Under the pieces are notes generated by a model. That model had not been told where the DNA came from, searched no databases, and saw nothing but the letters and a program-made list of their open reading frames with translations. Shown here piece after piece: positions 1-14,400 of a stretch of 64,000 bases of DNA. This DNA comes from Eopsaltria australis (taxonomy: Eukaryota; Chordata; Aves; Passeriformes; Petroicidae), in assembly GCA_034509425.1 (NCBI GenBank), contig JAVTVJ010000072.1, forward strand, positions 2,356,001 through 2,420,000. The letters are read 5' to 3'. The translations under genes were made by a program, and so were the position numbers. Every line of letters starts with the position of its first letter. Position 1 is the stretch's first letter.

Positions 1-396
1 AGTGTAGCTGCAGTAACATTAAGTGCTGCTGTGAAAATTTAATTGGTTACACAATCAATTAAAAATTGGTTCTTTAATTTCTCCCTCCAGTTCTCTTCCA
101 TGGACATTTACACTGATGCCATCAGCATCATTCTTCCATTATCCTCTCTCACACAGTACGAGCTCCCTGCAGATGCCACTCCAGTAAGTTGAGGACTTAG
201 CCATCCTTCTGGTTAAGTTCCCCGGACCAAAATCTGACAAGCAACAGCAGTAAACACACAAGCCACTTAGCCAGCTGCTGCAAAAGCAATCACAATTCCC
301 CAAATCCATCTGCACTAATTGTTCTATGGTCTATCTTGTACATGACCCTAGGCAACCACTTGTGTTAGGATATGAGGGCTCCTGCTGTGAACATAC

Positions 397-2839
<2,443 letters not shown>

Positions 2840-4300
2840 CTGAAAGAAAAAAACCAGCAGGTCACATTTAGGCAAGGCAAATGTGACGAGAATGTGTCTG
2901 TCTCATTCGGGATGTAACTCATTTGTTGCAAGGAATCCTGTTCCCCAGGATCCAAGAAAAGGGACAGAGATAGGCCAATGTATGATCTTTCTCCTGTCAT
3001 AGGAATGAGGCACATTTGGTGGGAAGTGAGTACTCTCCTCATCAGTTTCAGGACAAACTATGGCCTACTTGTGTTGATTTAGCAACAAGAACTGAAAACC
3101 ATTTGTTATTTGCAGAAAGGAGGAGCAGTGAAAGCAACAGCATCAAGAAAGGAATCTGTAACAGAATCCTCTATTCCTTCAGACTTTATTAATTTTTCAA
3201 ATAAAAATAAGAGTACCTGTCAGGTGGCTCTCTCATGTGAGTTCTCCTGTAGTGGAAAAGAAAAAAAATTAAAAGTCAGTGACAGACCAATGGAACTGCT
3301 GTGACTCAAGGCTCCTTTGAGAATCAAACCATACTTAGAACTTTATTTATGGAGAAATGCAGACAGGGTACAGCATCTTCACCACTCCAACGCAGCCAAT
3401 TTGCATGAGGAACAGACTTCAAAGTGCACATTTAATTACCACATTGGTCACGCGCTTTCAATAATGATTCAAAAACACAGCTCTAGCCAAGGAACTGAAG
3501 CTGAAGGCAGAAAAAGCTGAGGATTTCAGGACAACAGAAAAACTTTGAGGAAGGAATACAGGTGTATGTGCATGCACCCTTGGGAAGCATTCAAATAAAA
3601 GAACAAAAATATAATCAGAAAAAAAATGCAGTGCAAGAGCTGCTTTTCTACTGTAAACCCTTAGTCACAGAGTCTCACAGAAGGGCAGAGGTTGCCAGAG
3701 ACTTCTTGGAGGTCAGCTGGTCTGAGCCCCTGCACAGCCTGTGAGCAGGGTGCCAAAGATCCACGTCCAGGTGGGTTTCAAGAATCTCCAAGGATGGAGA
3801 CTGCACACCCCCCTGGGCAACCTCGGCCAGTGCTTGGTCATCCTCACAGGAAAAAAGGGTTTTTTGATGTTCAGAGGGAACCTCCTGTACATAATATCCA
3901 CACCTAATAAGCAAAGGAAAGCACGGCCAGGTCAGGCAGCCTCTGCACCCCTTCACCATCGTTACTTCGTCGTGGGTTACTCTCCCTAGAGACAAAGATC
4001 AGCTCATCACTTTCACTTCCTGTTAGCTCTTATTTTCTTTTTTTTCCTTTCACGCACCCCAAACCAGCCCCAGGTGTTGGGGAAACAAGGCTAAGGCCAA
4101 GGCGTGTCCGCATGCAGGTGGGAGTGGCCGAGCCCGCAGCCCGCCCGCCCCGAGCTGTGGGGAGGCAGCGCCGGCGGTCACAGCCCCGCCGGGGCCCCTC
4201 GCAGGCCGGAGGGAGCCCAAGGGCCGCCCCACGGCCCCAGTGCCCCCGGACACCCCGCGGCGGCCCCGGGGTCGGGGAAGGCCCGGGCACGGCGCCTCAC
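2840..4300 (-). other. ROPN1L: ROPN1L 5'-UTR intron (inferred)
   Basis: Runs from the probable noncoding exon donor at 4301 to the acceptor at 2840. It contains a reversed CR1 fragment at about 3,663-3,905. Confidence 0.5.
3663..3905 (-). mobile_element. CR1 3'-end fragment, reverse orientation
   Basis: GTCACAGAGTCTCACAGAAG tail, TTGGAGGTCAGCTGGTCTG, AATCTCCAAGGATGGAGACT, CTGGGCAACCTCGGCCAGTG, then ATGTTCAGAGGGAACCTCCT. These are CR1 blocks in reverse. Confidence 0.92.
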
Positions 4301-4430
4301 CTGCCCCGCTCCGCGGCCCCGCTGCCCCGGCAACGCGGAGGGGCCGGACGGGGCGGGACGGGGCGGGACGGGGCGGCAGCCCGGGCGCTGGGCGGGGCAG
4401 AAACGTGATGGCGGCGACGTATAAAGGGCA
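4301..4430 (-). ncRNA. ROPN1L: Probable noncoding first exon of ROPN1L
   Basis: A strong donor (GGGGCAG|GTGAGG) lies in the CpG island at 4301, and the first coding exon begins at a splice acceptor, so a 5' noncoding exon is required. The upstream limit is a guess. This is UTR, not an independent RNA gene. Confidence 0.4.
4346..4375. repeat. Three tandem GGACGGGGCG units
   Basis: Perfect 10-bp period. Each unit contains a GGGGCG GC box of the Sp1/KLF type. Confidence 0.92.
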
Positions 4431-4555
4431 AGAGCAGCGCCTGTGTTGTTCGAAATTTCGAAAAGCCCCAAACCATGGCTAGGAGGGTTGAGTCTACCAT
4501 TAGCAAATTCACGGACGCCAGCAAGGTGGCTCGGAGTGCGCTGGAGGGTACAGCG

Positions 4556-5202
4556 GCTGAACATGAGTCAGCAGGGGGCACAGGTGGCCAAGAAGGCCAA
4601 TGGCATCCTGGATCAGCAATGGTGTGGCCAGCAGCACCAGGGCAGTGATTATTCCCCTGTACTCAGCCCCGGTGAGGCTACACCTCGAATCCTGTGTCCC
4701 CTCAATTCAGGGAGGAAGTGAGGTGCTGGAGGGTGCCCAGGGAAGGGTGACAAAGCTGGGGAAGGGTCTGGAGTACAAGTCCTTTGAGGAGCAGCTGGGG
4801 AAGCTGGGGGTGTTTAGCCTGGAGAAGGCAGAGGTGACCTTATCACTCTCTACAACTGCCCGGAAGGAGGGCATAGCCAGGTGGGGGTCAGCATCTTCTC
4901 CCAGACAACCAGTGACAGAGTAAGAGGACATAGTCTTAAGCTGTGGCAGGGGACATTAAGACATTTAGCTTGGACATCACGAAGAATTTCTTTACAGAAT
5001 GGGTGATGAGACAGTGGGAGGGTTGGCCCAGCGGGGTGGAGGAATTACCACTGCTGGTGGTGCTTAAGGAGACTGGTTGTGGCACTTAGTGCCATGGTGT
5101 AGTTGCTGGGGTAGTGTTCAGTCATAGGCTGGTCTTGATCTCAGAGGTCTTTTCCAACTTAATGGAGGTTTCTTCCAACTTAATTGATTCTGTGATTCTG
5201 TG
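4556..5202 (+). mobile_element. CR1 LINE, 3' part with intact tail
   Basis: Long plus-oriented CR1: AACATGAGTCAGCAGG, CAAGAAGGCCAATGGCATCC, CACCTCGAATCCTGTGTCC, TTTAGCCTGGAGAAG, CTCTCTACAACTGCC, GGCACTTAGTGCCATGGTGT, ending with the ATTCTGTGATTCTGTG octamer tail typical of CR1. It is 5'-truncated close to the ROPN1L CpG island. Confidence 0.95.
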
Positions 5203-6551
5203 AACATCTTAGCACCACATTACCATGGCAGGGAGGCTGGTCCCTGAGTACCTGGGTTCCCTGCACCCTGCTGGCCCCTGCATGTCCCTTGGCCACAAGG
5301 ATGCCCTGCTGGGTGAGCAGTGTTTGGGTGGCATGTCCATCATGGCTTTGGCATTCTTGCACCTCCTTTCCTGCCTTAGATGGAATGTGAAGAAATTCTG
5401 ACTGAGCTGAAAAAGAGACAGGGCAATGTATCCCAAAAATTCCCTTTACTTGCAATAACTGCTGCTTCCAAGGGCAGCTCAGCCACAAGCAACCTCTGCT
5501 AGTCAGGCTCTACAGCCCTGGACATTCAGGACAGCAGCACCACTGAGAGCAGCACAGCCAGTGCCAGCTGCTTCCCAGCACCTGCTGGTCCAAACTGACA
5601 CCACGAGGCAGCGTGGGCTCTCCCACTGCTTCAGAATGCTGAGGAACCAAAATGCCCATTCTGCCACGAAGTCCTAGTGGACAGCCTTCTTACTGCTGCA
5701 GATAAAAACAGCACCAGAGGTAACCTGACTGGCATCCTCTGTAAAGACACCAGCACATCTCTTGGTTACAAAGCAATACCCCTCCTGTACCTTCTAACAT
5801 GGACTGTACACAGCCTGAGCGCTCAAATGAACTTGTTAATAGGATTATTTGCTTCAGAAAGCCTTCACAAGCCATTGCTCCAAAGAAACTTGGGTGTTGC
5901 ATGCTCGAAACAGGCGAAGCAGTTACTGCCGAGGCACACAATCTGATTTGAAGCCAGGCCTTTTTAATCCACATTATGTCCCCACTGATGAACATGCAAG
6001 GCCATGCAGGACAAATAAAAGGGTGGGCTCTGGAAAGCAAAAAGCACACATTTTAACAACTGTTTAATCTTTCATAAAACATGAATCCTTAGTATAAGCT
6101 ACAGGCTAATTATTTGGCCTCAAAATACTTTGCAGATTCCTGTAACTACATGAAAACAGCACATTTCTGACATATAATGACATACCTATCCTTTAGTTGT
6201 TTTAAAGCATCCACTCATTTAAGAGCACTATAGCAAGAAAAACATGAAGCAAACACTATCCTGCAGGAACTTAGAGAATAGAATTCAATTAAACCAATTT
6301 CACAGTGCAGTTTTTCAAAGGTGTCTAGTGATAACAGATAAACAGCAGGTTTCATATTATCTCTTATCTGTGGTCCTTGCACACACTTGAAACTATCCTT
6401 AAAATGCTCAAAAAAGTAAATGTTACACTCTCAATTCTTCCAGCAATTTGGTCCAGTGCAGTGAAATCATGCATAAAGCTGCCAGACTGTATTATGGGAA
6501 ATAGCAGCATGTAGGTGGAATTTTTTTTCTGTGTTTAATGAAATGCATTTT

Positions 6552-6845
6552 CATAGAATCTTAAAATGGCCTGGGTTGGACCTTACAGATCACCTCATTC
6601 CAACCCTCCTGCCACAGGCAGGAGCACTTTCACTAGACCAGGCTACTCAGAGCTCCATCCAACCCGGCCTTTAGCATTTCCAGTGATGGGGCATTGTCTT
6701 TTCTGGATAACCTGTTCCAGTGCCTCATCACCCTCACAGTAAAGAATGTCTTCCTAACATCTAATCTAAACCTACTCTCAGTTTGAAGCCATTCCCCCTT
6801 GTCCTGTCACTACATGCTCTTGTAAATACGCTCTATGAATCCATG
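6552..6845 (-). mobile_element. CR1 3'-end fragment, reverse orientation
   Basis: TCATAGAATC tail, GGGTTGGACCTTACAGATCA, CATTCCAACCCTCCTGCCA, then AACCTGTTCCAGTGCCTCAT, CACCCTCACAGTAAAGAATG and CCCTTGTCCTGTCACTACA. This is the standard reversed order of CR1 3' UTR blocks. Confidence 0.92.
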
Positions 6846-6950
6846 CTGCTTCCTATAAGTATTTCCTCCCACTGTATAACACCAACTCTTGTATATATAC
6901 AGTATAAATATATATATATTTTAAAAGTATATCCACGGATGTAATTGTTG

Positions 6951-6986
6951 CTTTATAGCAGCATTTCCAGAAATGCTGCTATAAAG
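6951..6986. repeat. Perfect 17-bp inverted repeat with 2-nt centre
   Basis: Left arm 6951-6967 (CTTTATAGCAGCATTTC) is the exact reverse complement of right arm 6970-6986, with CA between. It directly follows an AT-rich run. No family recognised. Confidence 0.95.
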
Positions 6987-8597
6987 CAGCATAGCTTAGA
7001 ATTTCTGCTGCTTCCTACTTCCATGACTCCTGCTAACAACTTGTCAAAATATCCCATGGACTCTCCATTCTAATCCAGCAGTATTTTTACATTCACCACA
7101 TTCCTTACCTAACTCCAGCAAGACACTTACGCAATTTGTATCTGCTGAACATGGCACACCACTGCAGCTCTGCACTATTTAGGTTCTAACACGGAAACTT
7201 TATGCAATATAAGTAAGAGCTTTGCAGTGTTCTCTGTTTTTGTAAGCAACAAGGAATTCTAAGTAAAACTAATATCCTTTTCCAGTAAGACAAACAGCCT
7301 TTGAAAGGCAAGTAATGTTAATACCACCCTCTCCCCCCACACCTGATGTCAGACACCTCCAGATGTTTGACTTCACCTTATGTAGGGGAAAATGCCTCTG
7401 CAGCTTTGGTGCTGGCCACTACTCAACAGGTGAAAGAGAGTAACAGGTAAGCAGAAAAACTGATGTTCTGCTGTGAAATCATCTTGCCGTTGCTCCATCT
7501 CTTTGTATTATACATCTCTTTGTATTATTGTTTTGAAACGGTATTTGACCTCTGGAAATACAATGTTTTAAAATTTTCCATTATTGAGTAACTTTGATTC
7601 CACCATATCATTTCTCAATTTATGGTGACTTCTTAATGAAGAAATTAAAACCAGAAGCACAGCTTAAAAAGTAGCTGATAATTGTGCAATTCTTTAATTT
7701 GATACCTAATTAAGAACTGAAATATCCGAGTAAGAGAGCTCTAACATACCACTATGCTTTGTAAAAGTTGTTTCCTTATCTGTTTCAGAAAACAGCTTCC
7801 TTTATTTTGCATCCTGAACTTCACGCTACTGCCATGATTCAGTTCCTTGTTTAACATTTTTACTATTTGTATCCTCATTTCTGCCAAGAACCTCACTCCT
7901 CACCCAGGCTATAAAGTGGCCATTATTCCCAACGCAAACAGACCAAGAACATTGACCCTACCACAAAACCTTTCCAATCTAGATGTAAAAAAAATGGACA
8001 GTGATGTCCAAGGAAATAAAATGACGTCGATCAACATGCCAGGCAATCAAACCCCAGTCATTTGTGCTTTGTAAGGTACAGGCCTTTGTGAAGCTTTTTA
8101 CAGAGTTCTCTGAAGAACAGTGCGGCTGTTCTGAGGATTTTTATGAAGAGCTTTGCACAGGCATAGGGGAAAGCAAGGAAAAATTAATGCACTCAGCTGA
8201 AAAGTGATGTGAGCACTGCAATAGGTTGGAGTTGGCATCTTACTGAGGAAGTCACTGACACAAAATAGTTACAAGTACCGAAGGGCCCTCACAAACAAAA
8301 TCAAGTAACTTCAGCTTCACTCAATAGAGAAGGGGCAGACAGAAAAGATGCAGAGTTTTAACTATTTTTAATCAATATAAAATAATCTGTGTAAAAACAG
8401 TCAAAGCCATGCTGCAATTAACTTCTTCCAATATGCACAAGATCGCTACAGAGCCATCTGACAGTTCTTGGATGAAGGTCTGTAGAACTAACAACAGCAT
8501 TAGATTCTCAACACACAAAGGGGATACAATTGAGCCAGTACACACCTCCAACCCCTGCAGTCAGGACCAAGGTCAACACAGATTGTGGTGGAAGAGC

Positions 8598-8629
8598 GCA
8601 CACACACACACAAACACATGCACACACAG
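8598..8629. repeat. (CA)n microsatellite, imperfect
   Basis: CA dinucleotides interrupted at two places (CAAACACATG). Confidence 0.95.
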
Positions 8630-9341
8630 AGTCTTTCCCACTTGAAAAGTAATATGAGCCCACATCACTCTGCATCACTCCAGCACAGATGGAAGCCACT
8701 GGTACAGTGCTCATCAGCTGTCTCAGAAACAGCCACTGAACTTACAAGCTTAATTATCAAGTTTTTATGCCAGGGGATTACGCAGCACACAATAAGGCAA
8801 ACCATTGAAATTTAAAACAATTTATAAAGTACTGTTATTTAATTCCTGGTCTCTACAACCTCCATATTCTTTCCAAAAAATGTGTAAAAATAAGGAGATG
8901 AGGAGATGAGATTTCTGAAAAGTTCACAATGGACAGTTCTGGAAACAAACTTCACCTGGGATATCTAAAGCAGTGCAAATGCCAGCACAACAGTTGGATT
9001 TGAAATCAGTTTTCCATTAAAAAAAGCAAATACAGATAAAGTAAGCCACATCAAAACAGCTGCAGTTCACATTGCATGACTGGCCTGATTCACTGTTTTC
9101 TTTCATGACTTGTAAAATACCAGTAGTAAGAAACAGCACAAAGGCTTTTTCTTAATAAATTTTAATATTAAGACCAGTTTATCTGGATAAAAATGCAAAG
9201 TTACAAGTAAAACTACTGCAAATTCTGATGCACAGTAGTGCTTGCAATATTTGAGTGGCAAGACCATTTTGGAACTGCTTGTGAAAGATATGTTCAAAAA
9301 CAGAATCTTGGCATAAGTAAAGAATTTATGTTACCAGTGAA

Positions 9342-9347
9342 TTTATT
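9342..9347 (-). terminator. Candidate poly(A) signal AATAAA
   Basis: First canonical hexamer on the MARCHF6 strand downstream of the stop codon. No RNA evidence is available. Confidence 0.25.
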
Positions 9348-9995
9348 ATTGTGAAAATATATCTGTCCCACAATGTACACCACCGTAAATAATCAAATGC
9401 AATACTTATGCACATAAAAAATATAAGGGGCGAATATATACTCAGTTTAAATCAGCAACAGTGAATGAAGGAAGTATTTTGGCTATTTTTCTATGATTTC
9501 ATTTCACTGGAAATTTCCTAGTAAAACACTCCAAAGGGTAATATTTGTGGTTCAAAACCATCAGAACAACAGTAATTCTGTAAATAGTATGGATCTGAGA
9601 GTGGCAGCCCAATCCTTCTGCCACTAGATTCAGATGCATTTGGCTTATGCTTGCTGCCTTAGAACGTGAGTCCAGACACCAAAAGAATGAACTACAACCA
9701 TCACAGCCTGGACCACATTAGCTCATACCATGCCAGATCAGAGATGCAACATCAATAAAAGGAGATGACACTTTAAAAAGCACCTGCCAGATTCTCAAGT
9801 ATTAATTATATACACACATGGTAAAGTACAGAATACTGAAGGAGAGTGTACTGAATAGCCAGTTCAATTTTCTCATTACTGCAATGGATATTCACATTTT
9901 CTGCATTGGTCCAGGAAAGACACTGCAATCTAAGCATGTGATTTGATGCTACTTAAAGCTTTGTGATACTGTTATGTATTTTCTTTATCTACATA

Positions 9996-10013
9996 ACCCC
10001 CACCCCCACCCCC
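9996..10013. repeat. (ACCCCC)3 tract
   Basis: Three perfect hexamers in the presumed MARCHF6 3' UTR; G-rich on the transcribed-sense strand. Confidence 0.9.
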
Positions 10014-11311
10014 AAACATTACTGCAGAAGAACTCTATCTACATATAGAAATAATACAGACTTGATTTGGTGGCTCTTGTTTGACTGTGTTCTTGCAAAG
10101 AAATCTGCTAACTTTTCCTTGCCTGTTTAATAGCATATGTATTTCCCTGCCCCTCAGGCAATAAATGGTGCATGATAAATCACTTCCTCAGTATTATTCC
10201 TGTAAAAATTCACAGTGACCAATTCCAAGAGAATTTGTTTTGGTTGGGTTTGGTTTTTTTAAAAGTAGTTGTGCAATATAAAATTCATACTACAATTCTC
10301 AGCTTTGGTAACTTACAGAAAAAAGATTTCAAGCTTTTTGAGGATCAGGTCAGGATGTTGCTTACACTACACTCTTTGTGCTGTGCAAGCAGATCAGTTA
10401 AGGTTCATCCCTTTTCTTGAGAGCCTGAAAAATTCTAATAGTGATAAGAAATTTGCTACAATTTAAGTTGTGAACCTATCTAATTTTTCTTGGTACCTTT
10501 AAAGGCTTCCGTCACCTAGCCTTAGTAAATTTTTACTTACTGTTTCAATTCATGAAATCCTGATCCCAAAGCCAATACCCACCTACCCCCTTCAACCAAA
10601 CAAAAATCCAGCTGAGCCTTAACAAGTACATCTGAATTCTCAGAAGAGGAAATATTTTCTTGAATTAACAGCAACTGTACAATATTACAAACTCTGACAC
10701 ATGAAAAACAATCAGGCAATAGAAAAATGTACAACAGCTTTGGTGTTATACAAAATAATAAAAAAGACTGGACAGCAAGATACATAGTTCATTATGTTCT
10801 CATCACAGCAACTTCATTGCTGACTGTAAGACAGTTATTTACTTTCGATATTCTCTACGTGGTCTTTCCACTCATGAAAAATCATACTTTTTTACTACAA
10901 TAAGAACTGTTATGAACACCATAAAGTAAGCTCCAAATTTTATAAAAACATCTTGCCTCTTCGCACTATTGCTTTGTGGCACATTGTCAACAGAACAGCA
11001 GTCCAAAATAAAGTGACAACTAGATTTAATAAATTAATATACTTTTTAAAGATGTACAATGCACATTCTTTTTAATCCAAGGTTTTAGGGTGTCAGGACA
11101 CTTCTATATACACATATACAGACCTCAGACAGCATTTATAACATCAGAAAATGCAGATAAGAAACAGAGCCTTAACTGCCATCTGGATGCTACCAAGAGA
11201 AGCCAAACACTGCTGAGAGTATTATTGGGAGAGATATCCAAAGACGAGAAGAGTCTATGAAAAAAGGACATGTAAAGGCAAAGGGAAGGTCAAGATGTTT
11301 AATATAACCAT

Positions 11312-11402
11312 CTATTCTTGTGAAGACTGAGGTGGAGTTGTTGATGTGCCTGGTTTACCAGACTTCCGTTCATAATTCACAAGTCGTTGTCCAACAAGGT
11401 AC
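11312..11402 (-). CDS. MARCHF6: MARCHF6 exon 26, C-terminal element and stop
   Basis: Encodes residues 881-910 and the TAG stop at 11312-11314. [16 protein letters not shown] is the conserved C-terminal element, with Asn890 in LVNY. A Ser/Thr/Pro tail ending SSQE follows. Acceptor AATTCCAG|G. Confidence 0.96.
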
Positions 11403-14400
11403 CTGGAATTACAGTAAAAACAGAAATTAACACAAGGTAATACTATTTTGTCAAGCAAATCCACTCCACCTTCTTTGCTACCAAAGTAGTTTTTTCATTT
11501 CAATAAAAAGTTATTCTATAAATCGTAAAGGAAGAACTTTAGCTGCTGCTTGATCTTTCTTAAAGGGAGAGAAAATATCCTGATGCTACTCCATAGAAGG
11601 CTTAAGGGGCGCAAGATTCCTTTAGTATGATATTGAAACAGAATTTTACTATCTCATCAGCTTAACAGTTTTCATACCTTTCACATTATTCCTTTCTTTC
11701 TCTATATCATTGATCCACACTTTTTGCCATCTAAATTCCTTCCCATGCTTCCTATTTGCATGCTAGTTCTGCGTGTACAAGAGCCCTACACACCTATGAA
11801 TTCTTCCCCTAAGATCTGTCATTTCCTTTAGAAGCTTTCTCACCACTGCTCCTTTTCACACGATACCATAACCAACAATCATTGCACATTCTTTGTACAT
11901 TTTAGGATGGCACAACAACTTGTATATGTTTTTAAAATTTGTTACATAAAAGATTTAATTATGCATCTTTCTAAAGAACAAATCTCTACTGGCTGGCATG
12001 ACTGTGTTTGCTTACTTCCTGAAATGAGACAATTAAGTCATACAACTTCTTGTCTACAAGGATGTTATAACATTTAATAAGCTCATTTAATACCAAACTA
12101 ATTTTCAGTTACAACTTTTCAGTTGCTTTTTAAGATTTAAGATTCAAAGAAGTCTATTTTAGGTTTGACACCTTTTGTAGTTATTGGAAAGAAGAACTCT
12201 TATAGGACAACTCCGGATATGAACACAACAAATTCATTTATTCCTTTTCAATACAAAAGAAGCCTAGGAAGATTAGTTGCTAATCTTAATAGCCAATAAA
12301 AAGGTAATTAGTGTAACATCAAAAATAATGCAATAACACAAAAAAAAGGTTAAACTAAGCAAGATAACCAGAAAATAATTGGAAAATTATTATTTTTATC
12401 AGGAATCTGAGTAACACAGAGTAATAATTACTGAAAACATCAGAAAACCACACAAAATTTGGTAAGGAAAACTATCAGATCAACTGAACATTCTTTAAAT
12501 GGTTAGTTGGACTAAAGAGTAGGAAGAGTAAGAAAAGCAGTTATGCAGAAAAGGTTGAAATGGTTTTATAAGCAGCAGCTTGGGACATTATTTTAACTTC
12601 CAGGTATGTCATAATTCATGACATTCATTTATCATTCAAGACTACAGAGGAGACAAGAGTCAGCTTCATTTGTGGGAAAACATGTTCACCTTAGACATGG
12701 GGGAGTGTCTTCCCTTTATAAAGACAATCTATTCCTGTGTTTATCTACCTGAACCACAGATAAAACACCTGCCAAGAATAGTTTGTCGGTCTTAAAGAGT
12801 CATTTGTCTAGAAAACTTCTTAAAATACCCTTTAGTCCTAAGTATCTACAACACCTGAATTCAACCTGAAGTTACTATAATATAAAGGGGAAAAATTAAA
12901 AAAAAATTATATACTCACTTGTCATTTTTAATATGTTCATAAAGGCGCTTGAACTGGCGGACTTGGAAGGACAGAATTCCCATCAAAACCACCACCATAA
13001 GCAGAAAAGGATAAATCCGTCGCTGAACAAGGTTCTGCATTTCAGCAGTAACTCCTACAAAACAAGACACAACCCTTAGATATTCTAATATTGCTGAACA
13101 AACTCACATATTTCTGCTTCTCTACTTGCTTCCATACTTTTTGTTATACTGTAACTTCTGTAGAAGGGCTGTAAAATAAACTACACATCCATTTACATCA
13201 AAGATCCAATGTAACAGCTGCTGTTCTTTTTAATCTGAAGCACTACAAGCACAAAGTTTTCCTTTAACAGAGTGAAAATCCACAGTAGAAAAAAAGGGCT
13301 TATCAGTTCTTTTTGCCTATTAACTTCTCTTTACCTGCTTACCAACTTCTCTTTGTATCAGAAAAGTCAATGCAATAAAAGTCAGCATTCAAGTGAGACT
13401 GAAGAATAAAATGGGACGTCTTGAACATGTTGTTAACATCAAAACGAACTAGTAAAAGATGAGTGTTGATGAAATAGCTCACCTACTCTGGTTCCAGTCA
13501 AATTATTTACCCCAATTATGATGAGATAGGAAAGTCTGAAAAAATCCTACATATTTAAAATTTACATTTTGATACTATTAAAACCTCTGAACAAACCCCA
13601 GATTTTCACTTGTTCTAATCTTCATTTAGAATCTGACAAGTCAGAAAAAGATGGCCTCAGCTCAGTATAGCTCCTAGAGGGACTAAAAACATAGGCTGAT
13701 TGTCCAAAGAAGAAATGAATTAATCATTCTTTTCCCAATCTAGCTAGGTACCTAAAATGCAGAGAGAAGAAATCAGTGTCTGCTCCTCCTCTAACCCTCA
13801 TGAGGGGAAGGGAAGGGGCAGACACTGATGCCTTCTCTGTGGTGACCAGTGACAGGACCTGAGGGAACAGCATGAAGCTGTGTTGGGGGAGGTTTAAGTT
13901 GAGCATTAGGAAAGCAGTCTTCACCCAGAGGGTGGCTGGGCACTGGAACAGGCTCCCCAGGGGAACGGCCATGACACCAAGCCTGACAAGAGTCCAAGAA
14001 GCATTTGGACAATATTCCTGGAACATGGTGTGACTCTTAGAAGTCTTTAAACATTTACATTTTTTGTTTGGTTGTTGTTGTGAGGTTTTTTTATAAAGCA
14101 GAGCTTGAAGTTTTATTTCCACAAATATATTTACACTGCTGTAAACCATGGGATGACAAAGAGGTGTTGTGAATACATACATACCCAGTAAAGGTACAAC
14201 ACCAGAAGCTATGATGTACGGCACACACAGGGAAAGCAAGAGGACAGAGATTACGGGTGCTGCCAGTTTACGGATGATGAAGTGTAAATCAATGTTACGA
14301 ATTCCATTTGCATATACCTAAAATGGAACAAGTTAGAAGTTGAACTGATCAATCAAGAAAGCCTTGCTTTGCACTTACAATGATAATTACAAGGTTTTAC

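Larger units (their letters stand above)
4090..4445 (-). promoter_or_regulatory. CpG island, probable ROPN1L promoter
   Basis: High GC and dense CpG over about 350 nt. It includes a 10-bp GC-box repeat, a GATGGCGGC motif similar to a YY1 site at 4407-4415, and on the plus strand a TATAAA at 4420-4425. A CR1 copy begins about 110 nt to the right. Confidence 0.7.
5203..9341. other. Spacer between MARCHF6 3' end and ROPN1L promoter
   Basis: Contains a reversed CR1 (about 6,552-6,845), an AT run (6,891-6,920), a perfect inverted repeat (6,951-6,986), a two-copy 17-nt tandem repeat (7,496-7,528) and a CA microsatellite (8,598-8,629). I see no gene. Confidence 0.7.
9342..11311 (-). other. MARCHF6: MARCHF6 3' UTR, extent uncertain
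   Basis: The sequence downstream of the stop is AT-rich and free of recognised repeats apart from a short C-rich tract at 9996-10013. The first canonical AATAAA on the minus strand that I find is at 9342-9347. Variant ATTAAA hexamers occur closer to the stop, near 11,297 and 11,023. The true cleavage site cannot be decided from sequence alone, and the UTR could run further left. Confidence 0.4.

Noticed and set aside
1..396. Search for the fourth coding exon of ROPN1L
   Set aside because: No minus-strand reading resembles the expected continuation (ALKHLCEIL-like), so the exon is taken to be left of the window.
13724..14239. Minus-strand 171-codon open frame
   Set aside because: Its first part is MARCHF6 exon 24 read through the donor into the intron; the rest is antisense CR1.
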